The position numbers and the translations under genes are program-made. From Mycobacterium sp. (lineage in GTDB: Bacteria; Actinomycetota; Actinomycetes; Mycobacteriales; Mycobacteriaceae): a DNA stretch of 64,000 bases. Where the stretch lies: assembly GCF_004298145.1 (NCBI RefSeq), contig NZ_SCRH01000023.1, positions 62,001 to 126,000 of the forward strand, read 5' to 3'. The notes under the pieces were generated by a model. That model made no database searches and was not told the origin of the DNA. It was given only the letters and a program-made list of their open reading frames with translations. Positions 26,604-35,014 of this stretch are shown one piece after another; position 1 is the stretch's first letter, and each line of letters starts with the position of its first letter.

Positions 26604-27628
26604 GCCGGCTCTTTGAGCACCGTGGCCGAAGCGGACAGCAGCTCGCGTGCCTGGTTCACGATCCGGGTGACCAACTCCGCGACGGTGGGAATGTCGTGGA
26701 TCGCGGCGGACACCTGCCCGGCGACGAGGAGGCCGCGCTCTACGTCGCCGTCACGCTGGGCGACCCGTATCTGTTCCTCTTCCCAGGCCTGGAATTCCTC
26801 GGGCGACAGGGTTTCCCGGGCCTTATCCAGCGCGGCGATCGCGTCGTTCCGCAGACCGCGGATCGGCGCGTAAATGCCGCCGTAAACGACGTCCTCCCAC
26901 TCTTTGGCGTCGACGATCCGCTGCTTGTAGGCCTGGTGCCATTGATGCTCCCGGGTGGCGATGAACCGCGTGCCCATGGCCGCTGCGGCACCACCCATTG
27001 CCAGCACCGCGGCCAGCCCGCGCCCATCGCAGATGCCTCCGGAGACCACCACGGGGATATCGAGGGCGCCAATCACCTGCGGCGCCAACACCATTGTGTG
27101 CACACCCTTGGCGTGGGTATGCCCACCCATCTCGTAGCCGGAGGCGATAATGACGTTGGCGCCGTACTCGGCGGCCTTCATGGCATGGCGAAGTGAACCC
27201 ACCTTGGCCATGTGTACCAGGCCGGATTCGCGGATGGCGGAACCGAACTCGCCGGCGAAGCCGGCAGACGTCACGATCGCGCGCAACTGCTCGCCCGCCT
27301 TGCCGCCGTCACGCTTGACCGATATCGCCTCGTCGATACAGGTCCGGCTCACCAGCAGCAGCTCTCCATCGGGGGTGCGACCGACCGGCACGTTGACAGC
27401 GAACGGCCGGTCGGTGCTCGACGCGACGTACTCGATCGCGCCGCGAAACCCCTTGCGCAGAAATTCCTCTGAGGTGTTGACGATGCTCGGGCAACTCACC
27501 GTGCCCAGCCCGCCGGCCGCCGATACGGCGGCGGCCAGGTGCGTCGTCGGCGAGGGACCCATGCCGTCCTGCATCACCGGGTGCTCGACACCGACGAGCT
27601 CGGAGAATCGACGCCACATCAGACTCAC
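26594..27628 (-). CDS. Nitronate monooxygenase / 2-nitropropane dioxygenase family FMN enzyme
   Basis: 344 residues, TIM-barrel FMN family. Diagnostic stretches: PVMQDGMGPSPTTHLAAAVSAAGGLGT at the N-terminus (active-site loop), EMGGHTHAKGVHTMVL in the middle (G-G-H-x-G-like) and VVVSGGICDGRGLAAVLAMGA-type phosphate-binding end. Members oxidise nitronates or act as enoyl reductases; genomic context with CoA enzymes favours an uncharacterised flavin reaction on an acyl-CoA (inference). Middle gene of the operon controlled by the box at 28797. Confidence 0.87.
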   Translation of the reverse strand: MSLMWRRFSELVGVEHPVMQDGMGPSPTTHLAAAVSAAGGLGTVSCPSIVNTSEEFLRKGFRGAIEYVASSTDRPFAVNVPVGRTPDGELLLVSRTCIDEAISVKRDGGKAGEQLRAIVTSAGFAGEFGSAIRESGLVHMAKVGSLRHAMKAAEYGANVIIASGYEMGGHTHAKGVHTMVLAPQVIGALDIPVVVSGGICDGRGLAAVLAMGGAAAAMGTRFIATREHQWHQAYKQRIVDAKEWEDVVYGGIYAPIRGLRNDAIAALDKARETLSPEEFQAWEEEQIRVAQRDGDVERGLLVAGQVSAAIHDIPTVAELVTRIVNQARELLSASATVLKEPACP

Positions 27629-27659
27629 TGTTGCCTCCCGGGCCTTCTGGTCACGAAAA

Positions 27660-28772
27660 TCACCGACCGCCCTCGTCGCGGCCTACGGACACGGTCTTGG
27701 GATGCGGCATCGGGTGGCGCACATCGGGGGCTTCGTCGGGTACCTGCTCGCGCACCCATGCCGCCGCGCGCAGGTAGGCATCGATCAGCCGATCCTCGGC
27801 GTCGTAGTCAAAGCGCGCAGGATACAACGGATAGTCCGCGGGCGTCACCGGGTTGGCGGTAAGCCACTCGACCGCTTCGACCATCGCCACCTGGGCGGGA
27901 ACCACCTGCCGGTAGCCGAGTTCGCGCTTGGCCTTGTTGTTGTCAAGCAGAATGTGCGGATCACCGCCCGGCGGCAACAGCTCGATGAGCGCCGACGGCG
28001 CCATCTCCCGCGGTACGCCGACGAATTCCAGTTGGGCTCCCATGATGTCGATGACGGCCTCGGCCCACTGCCGAACGGTGAATTGGTCATCGTCGGCGGC
28101 GTTGTAGGCCTGGCCGTTGGCCATCTCGGGATGGTCGACCGCGGCGAGTACTACCTCGGCGGCGTTACGGCCCGCACACCGCGAGATAATCCATAGCCCG
28201 TTGTCCGGCAATACCATCCGACGTCTGCCGTCACGCACCCGGCGCATTACCGACCATTCCCAGGGCACCAGGTTGCGCGGTCCGTAGATCGCCGGGTAGC
28301 GAATCACCGTGCCTCGGTACGCGCCGGATTCGGCGCGGCCGAGCACGGCGCGTTCGGCGGCGCGAATCAGTTTGGCGAACTTAGGCACCGGCTCGGTGCC
28401 GTCGGACAGTGGCCCGTCTTCGCGGGCATTGACCGCCATGCCGTAGGGATGAACTTTCGCGGCCTGCAAACAGCCCCGGTAGGCGGGCACCCCGCCGATA
28501 CTGATCAGTTGGCCGCACCGGCCGGCGAATACCTCGGCGATCGTGGCGACCCGACCGTACATGGCCAGGACGACGTCGTATTGGGCGTCACCAATGGCCT
28601 CGGTCAGCGTCTCCGGGAAATGCGGGTCCGCGTGGATGTGCGGGACATCCGGCAGGCCGTCGGGTTCGTGCACGCCGCGATGCAGCATCGTCACGTCGTG
28701 TCCGCGCCGCAGCAGGCCCTCCAGCACCGGGACACCCGTGGACCCACTGCCACCGATGACTAGCGTCTTCAT
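27660..28772 (-). CDS. NAD-dependent epimerase/dehydratase family (extended SDR) protein
   Basis: 370 residues. The N-terminal Rossmann motif GGSGSTG (residues 7-13) and the following HRG suggest NADP(H) or NAD(H) binding. An extended-SDR fold is supported by RYPAIYGPRNLVPWE and the N-A-A-D-D-D-Q segment, but the canonical YxxxK is not obvious (a VIRY-P motif is present). Typical members act on nucleotide sugars or 3-beta-hydroxysteroids; neither can be chosen. First gene of its operon, RBS GGTGAGA, 17-bp box 25 bases upstream of the ATG. Confidence 0.85.
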   Translation of the reverse strand: MKTLVIGGSGSTGVPVLEGLLRRGHDVTMLHRGVHEPDGLPDVPHIHADPHFPETLTEAIGDAQYDVVLAMYGRVATIAEVFAGRCGQLISIGGVPAYRGCLQAAKVHPYGMAVNAREDGPLSDGTEPVPKFAKLIRAAERAVLGRAESGAYRGTVIRYPAIYGPRNLVPWEWSVMRRVRDGRRRMVLPDNGLWIISRCAGRNAAEVVLAAVDHPEMANGQAYNAADDDQFTVRQWAEAVIDIMGAQLEFVGVPREMAPSALIELLPPGGDPHILLDNNKAKRELGYRQVVPAQVAMVEAVEWLTANPVTPADYPLYPARFDYDAEDRLIDAYLRAAAWVREQVPDEAPDVRHPMPHPKTVSVGRDEGGR

Positions 28773-28796
28773 CGTCTCACCATTTGCAGTCGATTA

Positions 28797-28813
28797 ACCA
28801 AACAATAATTGGT
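28797..28813. promoter_or_regulatory. 17-bp regulon box of epimerase/NMO/crotonase operon
   Basis: Reads ACCAATTATTGTTTGGT toward the epimerase gene, followed by TAATCG as a -10 candidate (TTAATC with the last T of the box). Two mismatches in the distal arm relative to the perfect palindrome at 24511. Confidence 0.62.
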
Positions 28814-28843
28814 TCTTGCCATCAAACCATATCGCGGACCCGG

Positions 28844-30211
28844 TCAGCCAGCAGATCGCTTTGCGCCCGCCAGTGCTGGGAGCGCGGCCGCAATGCGGTC
28901 GACTACCAACCGTGCCGAGTGCACGCACCCGCTCTGCCCCGCCGTTGCCCATTCCCGCACGCCGTCGCCGACGTTGAAGAGGTTGGGAATCGGTGTGGTT
29001 TGCGGAAGGTCGCGACCCGCGATCGCCCGCTGGGCGGGCCAATCCTCACCGGCACAGATTTGTATCGACAAGATCTTCGCGGTCTCGAAACCCGGAAAAT
29101 GCTCGGCCAGATCGGCTTTCAACATCTCGATCTCGACGGCCTCATCGAATGGGCCAGTGGCCGGATGCGGCGTGCCGGCGCCGGCGTACAGATGCCATCC
29201 CCGTGGCGCCATCTCGGGGCATGTCTCGGTCAGATTGGCTGCGTAGGCCAGCCGGCGCGTCGGACCGAAGAACACCACTCCCGGCACCGTTGTCAGCGGC
29301 CGTCTGCTGGCGAAGTTCACCGTGATCAAGGTGCTCGGCGCCGATTGCGCCCTGATCCGTTCGGCGTAGCCGGCAGGCAGGTTCTCCTCACCGCACATCC
29401 GCACCGTCGCCACCGGGCCGGCATTGCTGACCACGACGCCGACGGACACCGACACGTCGCGGCCCTCGCGGCGCACGACCGCACCGGTGACCCGACCGGT
29501 GTCGTCAAATGTCAGCCGGGTGACCTCGCTGTTCAGCCACAGCTTGCCGCCGGTGCGCTGGAACTGGTCCGCCAGCGCACGCCACGGCCCGATGCTGCCC
29601 TCGGGGTGCATGGCGTAGGTGTCCAGAGCTTTGGGTTTGGTGAGGTAGTCGAACAGCAACGCGGCCTCGACGTCGGCGGGCTCGGCCGCGAACAGCGCGC
29701 TGGTCAAGTTGCGCAGCAAGCCACGCAGGAATGGACCCCTCCGCGCCGTCACGTCGGCGAGCGTGCGCCCAGGCGAAGGCCGCATCCGAGGGAACCGCCG
29801 CGCGGAACCACCCAGCAGTGCCACCGCGGTCTTCACTATGGCGCCGGCCGGCCCGTTCATCACCGGCACGTCGCGCTTACCCAAGCGCAGCACCAGCGGC
29901 TGCGCAGGCAAGCGCGTTCCCATCGATACACCCAGTTCGTCGAAGAGCCTGCCGTTCTCACCACCGGTCTCGATGATCAGCGCTCCGGTGTTGACCCGGA
30001 ATCCCTCGATGTCAATCGTGGAGGCACGTCCCCCGACGCGATCGCGACCTTCCGCCAGTAGCGTCCGGTAGCCAAGACGGTTGAGGCGCGCCGCCGCTGC
30101 CATTCCCCCCGCGCCCGCACCGACTACCAATACGTCGAACACCTCGCCACCGCTTTGGGAGACGATGTCCTCCACGCCGTTTAAAGCCTGGCCGGCGCCG
30201 TTGCCCCTCAC
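28844..30211 (-). CDS. NAD(P)/FAD-dependent oxidoreductase (phytoene-desaturase-like)
   Basis: 455 residues from GTG 30211, which overlaps the stop of the mycofactocin SDR by three bases (GTGA). Dinucleotide motif VGAGAGGMAAAARL at about residues 29-42 followed by EGRDRVGGRAS, typical of amine-oxidase/phytoene-desaturase flavoproteins; C-terminal NLFNVGDGVREW closes the FAD site. Probably desaturates or isomerises the product of the preceding P450 and SDR, but no substrate evidence exists. A GTG 12 codons later is an alternative start. Confidence 0.85.
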   Translation of the reverse strand: MRGNGAGQALNGVEDIVSQSGGEVFDVLVVGAGAGGMAAAARLNRLGYRTLLAEGRDRVGGRASTIDIEGFRVNTGALIIETGGENGRLFDELGVSMGTRLPAQPLVLRLGKRDVPVMNGPAGAIVKTAVALLGGSARRFPRMRPSPGRTLADVTARRGPFLRGLLRNLTSALFAAEPADVEAALLFDYLTKPKALDTYAMHPEGSIGPWRALADQFQRTGGKLWLNSEVTRLTFDDTGRVTGAVVRREGRDVSVSVGVVVSNAGPVATVRMCGEENLPAGYAERIRAQSAPSTLITVNFASRRPLTTVPGVVFFGPTRRLAYAANLTETCPEMAPRGWHLYAGAGTPHPATGPFDEAVEIEMLKADLAEHFPGFETAKILSIQICAGEDWPAQRAIAGRDLPQTTPIPNLFNVGDGVREWATAGQSGCVHSARLVVDRIAAALPALAGAKRSAG

Positions 30212-31041
30212 TTGATCACCGCACCCGCATCGATGGGCAGCGAAATCCCGGTGATGTAGCGGGCCTCGTCGCTGGCCAGAAATAGCACCGCATTGCTCAC
30301 ATCGCCTGGTTCGATCCACGGCACCGGCAGCGCGTTCATCTCACCGGCAGGCACCGCGAACTTCTCCCTGGTCGGATGCGGGTCATCCGGCAGGAACACG
30401 CGATAGGTCGCCTCGTTCATGATCATGCCGGTATCGACATTCGTCGGGTGGATACTGTTGACCCGAATGTTCAGCGGCGCCAGTTCGAGGGCCAGCGTTT
30501 TCATCAGCCCGACCACTCCGTGCTTGGCCGCGACATAATGCCCGATTCCGGGCTGACCGATGAGCCCGGCAATGCTGCTGGTCAGCACGATCGATCCGCC
30601 GTTACCGCCGGCGATCAGATGCGGTACCGCCGCTTTGGTGGTGCGCCACACCCCGGACAGATTGATGTCGATCACCTGCGACCAGGTCTCCTCGGACAGC
30701 TCGAAAGACGCACCGACCGAAAGGATCCCGGCGTTGGCTATCACAATATCGAGTCGCCCAAGCTGGGCCACTCCGTCGTTCACCGCGGAGATGAGCGCCT
30801 CCCCGTCGCGGACGTCGACCTCGCGGGTCACCACGCTCTGACCGAGTTCCTTGACCTGACGGGCGGTCTCCTCGAGATCCTCGGGAGTCGATAGCGGATA
30901 GGGCACAGACTCGATCTGACGGCAGATGTCGAGCGCGATAATGTCAGCGCCCTCCTTGGCAAGCCGCAACGCATGGCTGCGCCCCTGTCCGCGCGCCGCA
31001 CCGGTGATCAACGCAACCTTGCCAGCTACCCGTCCGGTCAT
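30208..31041 (-). CDS. Mycofactocin-coupled SDR family oxidoreductase
   Basis: 277 residues. It has the mycofactocin-coupled SDR signature: TGAARGQGRSHALRLAKEGA near residues 13-32, an insertion after strand beta-2 (DICRQIESVPYPLSTPEDLEET) and catalytic YVAAK near residue 158. In this subfamily NAD(H) is tightly bound and electrons pass to the peptide-derived cofactor mycofactocin. It follows the P450 by 37 bases and is coupled to the FAD oxidoreductase, so it likely oxidises the P450-made alcohol (inference). A paralogue is at 40693, again next to a P450. Confidence 0.92.
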   Translation of the reverse strand: MTGRVAGKVALITGAARGQGRSHALRLAKEGADIIALDICRQIESVPYPLSTPEDLEETARQVKELGQSVVTREVDVRDGEALISAVNDGVAQLGRLDIVIANAGILSVGASFELSEETWSQVIDINLSGVWRTTKAAVPHLIAGGNGGSIVLTSSIAGLIGQPGIGHYVAAKHGVVGLMKTLALELAPLNIRVNSIHPTNVDTGMIMNEATYRVFLPDDPHPTREKFAVPAGEMNALPVPWIEPGDVSNAVLFLASDEARYITGISLPIDAGAVIK

Positions 31042-31078
31042 GTGTTTCTCCTATAGGCGGATCGGAATGTGTTGGCGC

Positions 31079-32272
31079 TTATACTTTTTCAAAAGTCAGA
31101 GGAACGCGGTCCGGGCAGTTTGCGATGCCGGGCGCCCACCTGAGATCGGCCGGATCTCCATCGAATCTCAGATTCGTGATGCGCGCCAGCAGCTCTTCGA
31201 ACGCAATCGTGATCTCGAGTCGTGCCAAGTGCATGCCTACGCAGCGGTGGATGCCGAGGCCGAAGCCGGCGTTGCCGCCGCGCGGTGGGTCGAACTGCAG
31301 CTGGTCGGCGTTGGGAAACTTCTCTTCGTCGCGGTTGGCCGAATCGAAACGCACCAACACCCGATCCCCCTTGCTCATTGGGCAACCGCCAACCTCGGTG
31401 TCGCGGGTGACGGTCCGACCGAAGGTGGCCACCGGGGATGCGTGCCGGATGAACTCGTCCATGTCGTTGCGCACCCACCGCGGATCCCGCACCCGCGCTT
31501 CAAGTTCGGGCTGCAGCGCAACCTGCATGGCGATGGTGCCGATCGCCGAACGAGTGGTGTCCAGCCCGCCGAGGAACAGCACGCAGATGGCGCCGAGCGC
31601 TTGCTGGGGCTCCAGCGGCTTGCCGTCGACGATCCCGGTGACAAGGGACCGCAGGATGCCGTCTTCCTCCGGCGGATTCTCGGTGGCCGCGGCCAGGTAT
31701 TCGGCGGCGAGCATCCCGAGGTTCATGAAGTCTTCTTCGGTGCCGTCTTCGGTGACCGCGAAGACCACTTTTTTTGCCCGTTCCATCTTCGCCATGTCGG
31801 TCTCGTTGAAGACCACCGACGCCAGCACCCGCGAGACGAAGGGGCCTGCGAAGTCACCGAGCAGTTCAACCTTCCCCTTGTCGATGAACGTGTCGATGAG
31901 CTCGCGGGCAATGCTGCGCATCTCGTGTTCGAACGTCAGGGCGTACTTCCGTGAGAGGTACGGGTTGAGCAACTTGCGAAAACCTGTGTGCAGCGGCGGA
32001 TCCGCATCAAGCGGGCCCAGACCGATAGGGGTGGGCGCGGGTGAGCCTCCCTGCGACGAGAACGTCTCGGAATCCTCGAGAACGTGGCGGACGTCAGCGT
32101 ATCGCGTGACCATCCACATCGGACCGGTGAGCTCGGTCTCGGTGCGTACGACCGGGCAGTGCTCACGAGCGTGGGCGAAAGCGTCGTACTTCCAGTTCTC
32201 GTGTTCGGCATCGAACAGGTCGAAAGTGGGGAGCAGCGCGGCGAGGTTGCGATCAACAGCGGACGAGGTCAT
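31079..32272 (-). CDS. Cytochrome P450
   Basis: 397 residues. I-helix GGLDTT (235-240), ExxR (EFIR, 273-276) and heme loop FGLGIHRCVG (337-346, axial Cys344). ATG 32272 is preferred; the in-frame TTG at 32308 lies inside the operator box 32305-32321. First gene of an operon with the mycofactocin SDR and an FAD oxidoreductase, a sensible sequence for oxidising a methyl or methylene group to an aldehyde or ketone (inference). Confidence 0.92.
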   Translation of the reverse strand: MTSSAVDRNLAALLPTFDLFDAEHENWKYDAFAHAREHCPVVRTETELTGPMWMVTRYADVRHVLEDSETFSSQGGSPAPTPIGLGPLDADPPLHTGFRKLLNPYLSRKYALTFEHEMRSIARELIDTFIDKGKVELLGDFAGPFVSRVLASVVFNETDMAKMERAKKVVFAVTEDGTEEDFMNLGMLAAEYLAAATENPPEEDGILRSLVTGIVDGKPLEPQQALGAICVLFLGGLDTTRSAIGTIAMQVALQPELEARVRDPRWVRNDMDEFIRHASPVATFGRTVTRDTEVGGCPMSKGDRVLVRFDSANRDEEKFPNADQLQFDPPRGGNAGFGLGIHRCVGMHLARLEITIAFEELLARITNLRFDGDPADLRWAPGIANCPDRVPLTFEKV

Positions 32273-32304
32273 CGAGACGGCTCCGAAAGTCAGGCGGACG
32301 GTAC

Positions 32305-32321
32305 TCAAACAGTGTTAGGTA
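32305..32321. promoter_or_regulatory. 17-bp regulon box of P450/SDR/FAD operon
   Basis: Reads ACCTAACACTGTTTGAG toward the P450, followed by TACCGT. It matches the ACCAAAC-N3-GTTTGGT family with one mismatch in the first arm and two at the end of the second. Confidence 0.55.
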
Positions 32322-32393
32322 TTTAATTGGCCAGCATGCCATATGAAGTGGATCACGTCCAACATGCGATGCGCCGTGGCTGGCGGCGTCGTG

Positions 32394-33506
32394 TCAGCCT
32401 TGAACGACGGGATCGAGCTTGAGCGGCAGCGCGGCCTCGACCATGATGATTTCCCATTCGATTCGCGCGTGTTCGTCCCATTCGCGGCGGGACTTGATGC
32501 GCGCACGATCGGGGAACCCGTGGTGAATTCCCTGCGGATCATGGCTGACCAGACCAGCTTTGAGCGAACGTCCCAACGATTTGCCACCGTGGATCAAGGC
32601 GATCTCGTCGTAGTCGGCGTTGCGGTGAAACCACGGAATGCGCTCGACGCCGTGGACCGACTCGAACGGGCGCGGGAGCAGGTTGATGATGTTGATGCCG
32701 TCCGCGACCAGAAAGCAATGCATCGACGGCGGCAGGTGCAGGCTGTCGGACATGATCACGTTCCAGTCGCCGATGTTGAACGCGAACGGAAAGTAATCGC
32801 CCTTCCAGCCCACAACGTCGCACGGGTGATGGTCGACGTAGATCGACGAGTATTCGTTGTCGTATTTGACCCTGATCTCGTATTCGTCACTGTCCGAGGG
32901 GGCGGCGGTGGGTTCGGGCACCCGGATCACGTCGGGATCGAAGGGGGCGTGACGGCCGAGTCCGACATAGGTGGGTGCGCGTAGCTCACCAACCGTCTCG
33001 ATGCCGAACAACATGGTCTCGCCGCCATCGACGACGAAGCGGTGGGTGATCGCCTTGGGGATGACGACGTAATCGCCTTGCCCGTAACCGATTGGACCGA
33101 ATTCCGTCTCGACGGTGCCCGATCCACGATGGACGAACCAGCACTCGTCGCCGTCGACGTTGCGCCGATAGAACGGCATCGGCTCAGCCCGCCGGGACAA
33201 CCAGATGGTCGCATCGGCGTTGTAGTACAGGCGCTGTGGATTGCCGCGCGAATCGGTCAGGTCCTCCGGCTTGATGTCACCGAGCAGCACGCTGGTCGAT
33301 CGGAACCGCCCCTCGGTGCGGAACACCGTCGGGTCATTGGTCCGGTACAAGACGGCCTCGCGACCGTCGAACCCCCGGCGCGTGAGCTCGTCGTCCTTCA
33401 GGAGTTCGCCGTTGCCGCCGGCGGTGGGCAGATCGCGGTGGGCCTGCCTACTCGTCTTACCCCTGCTGAGCTGGATCAAGGTGCGCATGGACATGCTGTC
33501 CAGCAT
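32394..33506 (-). CDS. Homogentisate 1,2-dioxygenase-like cupin dioxygenase
   Basis: 370 residues, shorter than typical homogentisate dioxygenase (about 430). The iron-site region is recognisable: WFHRNADYDEIALIHGG near residues 292-308 (H294 and E301, compare H-R-N-C-M-S-E of the human enzyme) and GIHHGFPD near residues 326-333. No tyrosine-pathway partners (HppD, FAA hydrolase, maleylacetoacetate isomerase) are nearby, so ring cleavage of a different catechol or hydroquinone-like compound is possible. It has a private palindrome at 33512-33531 just upstream. Starts at codons 5 and 7 (ATG) are alternatives. Confidence 0.8.
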   Translation of the reverse strand: MLDSMSMRTLIQLSRGKTSRQAHRDLPTAGGNGELLKDDELTRRGFDGREAVLYRTNDPTVFRTEGRFRSTSVLLGDIKPEDLTDSRGNPQRLYYNADATIWLSRRAEPMPFYRRNVDGDECWFVHRGSGTVETEFGPIGYGQGDYVVIPKAITHRFVVDGGETMLFGIETVGELRAPTYVGLGRHAPFDPDVIRVPEPTAAPSDSDEYEIRVKYDNEYSSIYVDHHPCDVVGWKGDYFPFAFNIGDWNVIMSDSLHLPPSMHCFLVADGINIINLLPRPFESVHGVERIPWFHRNADYDEIALIHGGKSLGRSLKAGLVSHDPQGIHHGFPDRARIKSRREWDEHARIEWEIIMVEAALPLKLDPVVQG

Positions 33507-33511
33507 AAGAC

Positions 33512-33531
33512 ATCGTCAAGCATTTGACGAT
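33512..33531. promoter_or_regulatory. ATCGTCAA-GCAT-TTGACGAT palindrome before dioxygenase gene
   Basis: Perfect 8-4-8 dyad beginning six bases upstream of the dioxygenase start. It is unlike the regulon box at 33600 in the same intergenic region, so the dioxygenase probably answers to another regulator. Confidence 0.6.
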
Positions 33532-33599
33532 CGTTATTTGGTTTATGGGGGCTTCCCGAGACACACCTCCGTTGAGCACCGCGCGGCGCCGCCACAACA

Positions 33600-33616
33600 A
33601 ACAAACTTTGTTTGGT
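33600..33616. promoter_or_regulatory. 17-bp regulon box of CoA-transferase promoter
   Basis: AACAAACTTTGTTTGGT, one mismatch from the perfect palindrome. Its last base begins the -10 candidate TATCTT (33616-33621), which places transcription start at or next to the GTG at 33628, so the mRNA is probably leaderless. Confidence 0.65.
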
Positions 33617-33627
33617 ATCTTGGCCGG

Positions 33628-34800
33628 GTGGTCGACCTTCCGCCACCAGGGCCCGCGCCGGCCGGTGCGCCGCCGCTGACCGGCGTGCGTGTGCTGGACG
33701 TGAGCGCACTGGGCCCGGGCCCGTTCTGCTCGATGCTGCTTGCCGACTTCGGGGCCGACGTGGTCGCCGTCGAACGACCGGGCACCCCGCACCCTTTCGA
33801 TCCGGCCCGATCCCTGTCGCGGGGCAAACGCTCCGCCGTGGTCGACATGCGCGCACCACGCGGCCCGGAGGTTATCGCCCGGCTCGCCGACGCCGCCGAC
33901 GTCCTGTTGGAGAGCAATCGTCCCGGCACCCTGGAGCGACGTGGCCTGGGCCCGGATGTGTTGTGCGAGCGCAATCCGCGGCTCGTCTACACCCGGCTGA
34001 CCGGGTGGGGTCAAGATGGGCCCTACCGGGACAGGGCCGGACACGACATCAACTACGCCGCGATCGCGGGCACCCTCGGCGTGATCGGCGACGAACACCC
34101 GGTGCCGCCGTTGGCCATGCTGGGCGATCTGGCGGGTGGTTCGCTCTTCGCCGCGCTGGGAATAGTGATGGCGCTCTACGAGCGCACCATCACCGGACGG
34201 GGCCAAGTCATCGACGCGGCGATCACCGACGGCTCGGCGCTGCTCAACCTGACCAACATCGCCGAGTTCAACGCCGGGATCTGGGCCGGCCGTGGCCGGC
34301 ACATCTTGTCCGGCACCGCCCCGTTCTACGGTCCCTACGCCTGCGCCGACGGTCGGTTCTTCGCCGTGGGCGCCATCGAACCGAAGTTCTATGCCAACTT
34401 CCTGAGCGCTCTCGGCGTCGATGACATTGAGCTGTCCGAACAGCTCAACACGGCGCAGTGGACCGAACTGCGCGCCAGGATCGCAGCCGCTTTCGCGACC
34501 AAACCGCGCGTTCACTGGACGTCGGTGTTTGCCGACGTCGACGGTTGCGGGGCGCCGGTTCTCGAACTCGATGAGCTCGCGCAGGACCCGCACCTGCGGA
34601 CCCGCTCCACGATCGTCACCGAGCCGGACGGCTCTGTGACCGCCAACCCCGCACCGCGGCTCTCACGCACCCCGGGCCGAAGGGGGCCGGCACCGAAATC
34701 GAGGGGTGCGGACACCCGGGATGTACTGCGTGAGGCCGGTTTTGATGACGACGAAGTCAATTCCCTGATCGCCGACGAGACTATCGCCGGTTCCGGCTGA
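33628..34800 (+). CDS. CaiB/BaiF-type (class III) CoA-transferase
   Basis: 390 residues from GTG 33628. The N-terminal TGVRVLDVSALGPGPFCSMLLADFGADVVAVE and the following SLSRGKRSAVVDM are diagnostic for family III CoA-transferases; the catalytic aspartate is probably in HDINYAAIAGTL or the MLGDLAGGS segment. It moves CoA between acyl-CoA and a free acid, or racemises an alpha-methyl acyl-CoA (AMACR-like members). Absence of a ribosome-binding site with a -10 six bases upstream fits a leaderless message. Longer in-frame upstream starts would run antisense through the dioxygenase gene and across both operators. Confidence 0.88.
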   Translation: MVDLPPPGPAPAGAPPLTGVRVLDVSALGPGPFCSMLLADFGADVVAVERPGTPHPFDPARSLSRGKRSAVVDMRAPRGPEVIARLADAADVLLESNRPGTLERRGLGPDVLCERNPRLVYTRLTGWGQDGPYRDRAGHDINYAAIAGTLGVIGDEHPVPPLAMLGDLAGGSLFAALGIVMALYERTITGRGQVIDAAITDGSALLNLTNIAEFNAGIWAGRGRHILSGTAPFYGPYACADGRFFAVGAIEPKFYANFLSALGVDDIELSEQLNTAQWTELRARIAAAFATKPRVHWTSVFADVDGCGAPVLELDELAQDPHLRTRSTIVTEPDGSVTANPAPRLSRTPGRRGPAPKSRGADTRDVLREAGFDDDEVNSLIADETIAGSG

Positions 34801-34812
34801 GGGGCGCGCCCC
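34801..34812. terminator. GGGGCGCGCCCC hairpin between convergent genes
   Basis: Self-complementary GC run placed exactly between the stop of the CoA-transferase and the stop of the ferredoxin. It could act as a bidirectional stem but lacks a U-tract, so intrinsic termination is uncertain. Confidence 0.3.
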
Positions 34813-34816
34813 CCAT

Positions 34817-35008
34817 TCACTCCAGTGTGATGGCGTGTTCCGGGCAGCTCAGTATCGCCTCGTCGATATCCGCCTTGTCCGCGTCATCGACATGGTCGCG
34901 CAGCACCACTCCGAAACCGCTGTCGTCCATCTCGAAATAATCCGGCGCGATGAGCACGCAACGGCCATGCCCCTGGCACTTGTCCGGGTCAATGCTCAGC
35001 CGAGACAA
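34817..35008 (-). CDS. 3Fe-4S ferredoxin (P450 redox partner type)
   Basis: 63 residues. Cluster ligands C11, C17 and C55 in C-x-x-H-x-x-C ... C-P, with H14 where a 4Fe-4S ferredoxin would have its second cysteine, the pattern of actinobacterial P450 ferredoxins. It lies six bases downstream of the aldehyde dehydrogenase gene in the same operon and is the obvious electron donor for the box-controlled P450s at 24567 and 31079. A ferredoxin reductase is not in the window. Confidence 0.92.
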   Translation of the reverse strand: MSRLSIDPDKCQGHGRCVLIAPDYFEMDDSGFGVVLRDHVDDADKADIDEAILSCPEHAITLE

Positions 35009-35014
35009 TATCCT

